Translations under genes and position numbers: made by a program
Assembly (NCBI GenBank): GCA_026874595.1
Contig: CM049314.1
Span: forward strand, 58,266,300-58,330,299
Direction of reading: 5' to 3'
Length of the DNA: 64,000 bases
Origin: Sipunculus nudus
Lineage: Eukaryota; Annelida; Sipuncula; Golfingiida; Sipunculidae
The notes under the pieces: generated by a model
The model's database searches: none
Seen by the model: the letters and a program-made list of their open reading frames with translations, nothing else
What the model was told of the DNA's origin: nothing
Part shown: positions 59,811 to 64,000 of the stretch, piece by piece
Layout of the letters: each line of letters begins with the position of its first letter
How positions within the stretch are numbered: the first letter of the stretch is position 1

Positions 59811-60755
59811 GTTTATTTCGCAATCTGAGTCAACAAATGCGGTATTTCATTTTGATTTCATTGGCTCAACTAACAGCATGCACTATATTGTCCTGATTCC
59901 TGAGCATCCCTGCATCCTTTATCGAGATATTTATGATTTTATGTGATTTTCCCCCAAAATGACCTATTCAAGGTCAAGGTGACGCTCCCATTAAAGGTCA
60001 TGACCCCATTTTAAACAGGCTTCGGCCTCTCACCCATATCTGTACACATGTCAAGATTGGTAAAGATCCTTAAAATATTTCATTGAGTTATCGCGTCCAA
60101 ACGAAATCTCTGCGGCGGCGACGGCGGCGGCGACGCGACCGTTCTTAAACCATAGTATCCTGACTTTGTCTGGGATTACAATTAATACTCCCATGACCTA
60201 GTTTTACAAGTAAAACAAAGTTACATTTAATCTGTGTGATAAAGAATGAAAATGTCAAACATCTGAGAAATTTTATGAGACCTTGAACATGACACCGTTT
60301 CTCAGGGCTATTTATTTATTCTTCACTTTTGGTAAGATCTATATTCACATGTTATATTAGGTCACTTTGATATAATTTCTGCAGGTTACCAGATAAAATG
60401 TCCATTAGACTGGAAGTTTCATCACTACAATCGCTTATTATAATGTCTAATTTGCACAAGTTTGGCTATTTATCCTGACACCAGGTCCGCGTGCCCTAAC
60501 CCATGCTCGTTGTGCTCAGAAATCATGATTTACACCATCGATACAAAATGTAACATTCTACAATGTTTGATATCAATATCATAACCACATCTCATGATCT
60601 GATTAAACTTATATACACTTTGCTCCTGAGGTACCTCCATTGTGGTATTTATGTCTCCATGACCTCACATGCATGGTCATATATAACAGATGTCTGTCTG
60701 TCTGTATGACCAATTATTTTACAGCATACCGTTATGCTCATAACAGACTTTACAG
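59811..60755. other. Intergenic with helentron-like body fragment
   Basis: No gene is supported. Between about 60050 and 60180 the words gagttatcgcgtcc, cggcggcgacggcggcggcg and gaccgttcttaaacc occur, a combination often seen next to GTCC-type tracts in molluscan interspersed repeats. A GTCT tract lies at about 60693-60705. Confidence 0.35.
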
Positions 60756-60759
60756 ACCC

Positions 60760-60990
60760 TACCAAGGGTGAACGCTCGGCAGACTTGATGCGGTACTCCA
60801 CCGTCTTTTTCCACTGACAAGCGAGTGTGACTTTCGGGTGTTTCTTTCAAGCAATCGCAGGTGTTAAACACGGGGCCTAGGTGACGCTAAGATAATCGTG
60901 TCTTTCCGCAATATCACGAAGTCCGAAACCGTAAACGGATTCTGCAGATGAATATAGTATCCAGTTAAACCAGCTTTAAAAATTGAGGCG
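60760..60990. mobile_element. SINE-like repeat S1, copy 2
   Basis: It shares, in order, cactgacaagcgagtgtg, gggtgtttct, gtgacgctaagataatcgtg and gaaaccgtaaacggattctgc with 29190-29360. It lacks the promoter-like left part seen in copy 1. Confidence 0.4.
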
Positions 60991-61329
60991 GTTACCTCCA
61001 CCAAAATATTATCCACGATACCACTCATTGCTAATCCTAATTCTAAACAACAAAAGTTAAATATATAATATCTTTGAAAAAAAGGTGACAATTAATACAA
61101 CGTCATTTCAATTTCGTTACTTTTGGTGTAACCTCTTTACTGGTCACAACATACTGGAATCTCAATTCAGTTAGGCTTTGCTGTGTATTAACTGGCACCT
61201 TCACTTGTTATTCACATGAATATGCACAAACCGTTAGTCTCATTTGGGACAAAGACTATGATAAACAAATAATCCTGAACATTATCCTAATTCCTTTAAG
61301 ATATTTCGAAATCGTACTTGACGACCACC

Positions 61330-61435
61330 CCGCTATGACGACAACTTTTAGGTCCCAGACTATTGTAAATCATCATAAAACCTCCCGATAACACGCATGT
61401 CTCGAAAGTAGTCGTGTTAGCGAGATTTCACTGTA
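61330..61435. mobile_element. pogo-like TIR fragment, right end
   Basis: It ends gcgagatttcactgta, whose reverse complement TACAGTGAAATCTCGC is a pogo/Tigger-type terminus. No matching left end was found. Confidence 0.35.
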
Positions 61436-61485
61436 TTTCACTATTTCACGACTTCCAGGAAAGTTAATATATATAGTGAAACGTA

Positions 61486-61850
61486 TCTGCTTAATTTATT
61501 AATGTAAAATATTGTAACCTAGCCCGCTCTATGTTAACAAAAATAAGTTTTTGTTAGACTTTTTAATAAAGATGACTAAAACATAAATTATACGTAATTA
61601 ATGTTGTTAACCATTAATTTATTTTTTTGGTGATAACTCGAACCCATACAGTAATTGCAGTAGCAACACAACTGCTCAGCACGTAGATAATTGTTTTTTT
61701 TTTTAATTAGTGACATAAGTCAGCATGAGATAGACTGCGCAGTATGCCAGTTTTGCGACATAAAGCCAGTTGTCCGTGACGTCTCTGCACGAAGCTTGTC
61801 TATTTATCTCAAACAGGTATGTTTATTTTTATAACTTAATTCTAAATATA
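61486..61850 (+). other. Duplicated exon-like module, unit 1
   Basis: Shared with 63318-63650 in the same order: taacct then ctatgttaa, aaacataaatta, agtaattg, caactg, ctgcgcagta and a final acaggtatg followed by a T-rich stretch and ataac. The terminal acag|gtatg looks like a splice donor. The two units lie about 1.83 kb apart and are well diverged. They may be a duplicated 5' exon with its promoter, or copies of a repeat. Confidence 0.4.
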
Positions 61851-61857
61851 ATTTAAA

Positions 61858-62580
61858 ATGGTAGTACGTAATCTCGGTGGGAAGCTGTCAAGTGTGATTT
61901 CCATGAGCAATCACGTTAACTCAGTCTGTCGGATATCATTTATGCATCTCAGAACAATTGGCAAATTAAACAATATCTTTCAACTGAGGCTACAAAAACA
62001 CTTGTTCATGGTTTTGATGCTTTCTCGCATCGTTTATGCTAATTCCTTTCTCTGCAACGCTCCGTACTACTTGCTTGTAGATCTCAAACGGGTACAGAAT
62101 TCTTCGGTGCGAATTATAACCAAAACACAGAAATTTGATCACATAACTCCAGTACTGATTTCAAAGCTTTGTAAAACGTGGCACCAGGATACATTTGTGA
62201 CCGATTACAGATCAGAATCACACCCAGGACACTATGGTCTTCTACCTCACAGTTTCTAGTCACACCAGTATGTTGGACTGTGAATTTTGGATGCTAAGTG
62301 TTTTATTTGTTACGCCCCGAAACTCTGGAACAGCTTACCTGCCAGCTTCAGGAATGCTGGCTCTATTCCCACTTTCAAGAGGCAATTAACTCCAGACATT
62401 TCTTTTTAAACAGGCTTTCAATCTGTAGTGTAGCGCTCTTTTTCTTATTTAACCCTGTATGCTGTCAACTTTTAAATGTTTTCATATCTTTTATGTAAAG
62501 CGCTCTAGAGCCAATTATTTTTAGATAAGGGCGCAATACAAATGTTGCAAAATATAATAAATAAAATAATTATAAATAAT
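61858..62580 (+). mobile_element. 5'-truncated L2-type LINE fragment
   Basis: The fragment encodes the C-terminal end of an L2-type ORF2: HVNSVCRISFMHLRTIG, DLKRVQNSSVRIITKTQKFD, HITPVLISKL and, in another frame near 62310, APKLWNSLPASFRNAG. The 3' end has the L2 hallmark tgtaaagcgctctagagcc with a palindromic gctctagagc, then gggcgcaatacaaatg and AT-rich short repeats ending near 62580. Several breaks. It is unrelated in sequence to the 45-51 kb LINE. Confidence 0.75.
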
Positions 62581-63145
62581 GTTCATTGTTAATATTAACT
62601 TAATATTAATATTATCAACGGAACATTTATGAAAATATGACATTTTGTTTATAAGCACTAGAGAAACAACCTATTAATATCTGCTCATTTTTATTTACAA
62701 CTGCACACTAAGCGGTCAAGTGCACGTTAAAATATACCCTGAAGTGTACAAAACTAACGTCGGCTGCATGAGTAAGCGGTACCCTTACAACAACTAATGA
62801 GACTCCCTTTGTACGGCAATACAGCGGCGCAACATTCCGAAGAGATGTAATTTAAAATCGTTGATGGTTGATGTTGGTTGATGAAAATGATCCGATTCAG
62901 GATTTGTCCTTTCAGCCAACGAAAACTTGGATACGAACCTGGATGTCATTTCATAGCTGTCTCCTTTTGCTTTTGAACGCTTCTGTGTATAACAAATTTT
63001 TACGGGTCTGAACACCAGGGTGCGCAAGAATTGTAACCGGGGAGAGTGTGGTGTCGCATTGTGCATCCAGCTCCAAATTATATAAACAATGGACACCCGT
63101 TCTCGTTTGTTTGAGTTTACCGGATCTGGCACAGGGCCAAGAATT
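62581..63145. other. Intergenic, no supported gene
   Basis: Open frames on the minus strand here show no recognisable domain. No repeats were noted apart from a duplicated ttgatggttgatgttggttg at about 62860. Confidence 0.4.
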
Positions 63146-63146
63146 G

Positions 63147-63262
63147 GATCAACGAGAGCGGGTGTATCGGAGTAATCAGACCAACGACAGCGGGTGTATC
63201 GGAGTAATCAGACCAACGAGAGCGGATGTATCGGAGTAATCAGACCAACGAGAGCGGGTGTC
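63147..63262. repeat. 32-bp minisatellite, about 3.6 units
   Basis: The unit is ccaacgagagcgggtgtatc followed by ggagtaatcaga. Unit starts are near 63149, 63181, 63213 and 63245 with only one or two differences between units, so the expansion is recent. Confidence 0.85.
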
Positions 63263-63317
63263 GAATGTTTAAAATGAGGAGCTGATGTCTCAAAAGGGGA
63301 ACCTTGCATTAATTGTA

Positions 63318-63650
63318 AGCAAATTAAAATTTATCTATGTAAAGACATGGTAACCTGGTTAGATCTATGTTAATAAAATTAGTATTAAAACATAAATTAT
63401 TTATACTTATGAGTATTAATGGCTTTGTGTTCAACTGAGCGCATAAAGTAATTGTCATAATTGAGACAACTGCGCAGTAGATTGGACCTTTGTATTTTTA
63501 TTTGGGTTAAAGGTGACACATACCAGCACTACATCGAGAAAACTGCATACTTTTCATGTTTGCGTGAAACAGTTCCTCTGACATTCCAACAACAAAGGTT
63601 ATTGTATTTGCGCTACAGGTATGGTTTCTTTATAACCTAACAAAATTTGA
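63318..63650 (+). other. Duplicated exon-like module, unit 2
   Basis: The counterpart of 61486-61850. It ends gctacaggtatggtttcttt, again with a donor-like gtatgg at the same relative place. No open frame longer than about 60 codons is conserved between the two, so if they are exons they are probably non-coding. Confidence 0.4.
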
Positions 63651-64000
63651 TAATGTTAATATATAACATTGCAGGAAGATTTTTGTACTTGATTATGATT
63701 TGAAATTTATGTAACTTTATGTAATATGTTAAGCTTGTTGACTACACAGATACAGTCCTGTTGTGCGTTTGTTCACCATGTAATTTCGTAAAGGTTTTAC
63801 GGATTGGTGGGAGCGGGACTCGAATCTTAAATATTTAGGTCATAGTGCATGATTGAGTATTGCTGACGGTCACAGTATACTAACGACACGGTGACCGTAT
63901 GGATTTGAGAAGCAGGCCAGGGTCAGGGTCACAGAGCATGACTACAAACAGAGGACATGAATCACCTGAATAAATTTCAGAGGCCTCTATTGCTAGGTAG
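63651..64000. other. Right edge, no supported gene
   Basis: AT-rich sequence. A word at about 63804-63826 (ttggtgggagcgggactcgaat) resembles the 3' part of a tRNA on the minus strand, but no matching T-stem or D-arm is present. Confidence 0.3.

Noticed and set aside
63795-63830. tRNA 3' half on the minus strand
   Set aside because: Only the CCCGC and loop part is present; the partner T-stem strand, D-arm and anticodon arm are missing.

Overview
This window looks like nuclear DNA from a marine invertebrate, most likely a lophotrochozoan such as a mollusc. The evidence is intron-containing genes with GT-AG borders, AATAAA signals, high AT content, many (TA)n tracts, CR1/L2-type LINEs, tRNA-derived SINEs and an array resembling the bivalve 'pearl'/helentron-associated elements. 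There are no bacterial-style operons, rRNA genes or intact tRNA genes. The species assignment is an inference.

Only one gene looks intact and host-like: an intronless class A GPCR at 27881-28774 (+). Almost everything else that can be named is a mobile element or repeat.

1-11.6 kb: a decayed EnSpm/CACTA DNA transposon. A transposase (1158-3209) with all three DDE residues visible is followed, on the same strand, by a seven-exon gene for a DUF4806 protein (3328-11018). All splice phases agree, but three in-frame stops interrupt it. A GGGCC-rich tandem array follows it (11.27-11.53 kb). The layout resembles maize En/Spm: tnpD-like frames upstream of, and possibly inside the first intron of, a spliced tnpA-like gene, plus subterminal repeats. 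Two non-autonomous elements sit in its introns (7.1-8.1 kb and 9.63-10.73 kb).

11.6-27 kb: a 30-bp minisatellite (14.55-14.82 kb); a helentron-associated-type array of about twelve 145-bp repeats with a terminal hairpin and GTCC-rich tract (16.56-18.6 kb), itself split by a 180-bp insertion; a solo LTR lying between TA tracts (20.3-21.1 kb); and a repeat copy split by a 1.78-kb terminal-inverted-repeat (TIR) element (23.95-26.2 kb).

27-45 kb: the GPCR; a second copy of the same repeat, split by a different TIR element (30.2-31.9 kb); a cluster of tRNA-like SINE copies with TA tails (34.0-34.9 kb); a helentron-type hairpin end (37.9 kb); diverged tandem repeats (39 kb); a tRNA-headed SINE (40.3-40.6 kb); and a MITE copy (41.5 kb).

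45-64 kb: a nearly full-length CR1/L2-type LINE on the minus strand (45.69-51.0 kb), whose ORF1 has a PHD finger and an SGNH esterase; a solo LTR beside it; a pogo-like MITE (53.4-54.3 kb); a second, heavily broken LINE (54.4-59.5 kb) interrupted by a solo LTR and by a MITE; minisatellites; a 5'-truncated L2 fragment (61.86-62.58 kb); and a pair of duplicated exon-like modules at the right edge.
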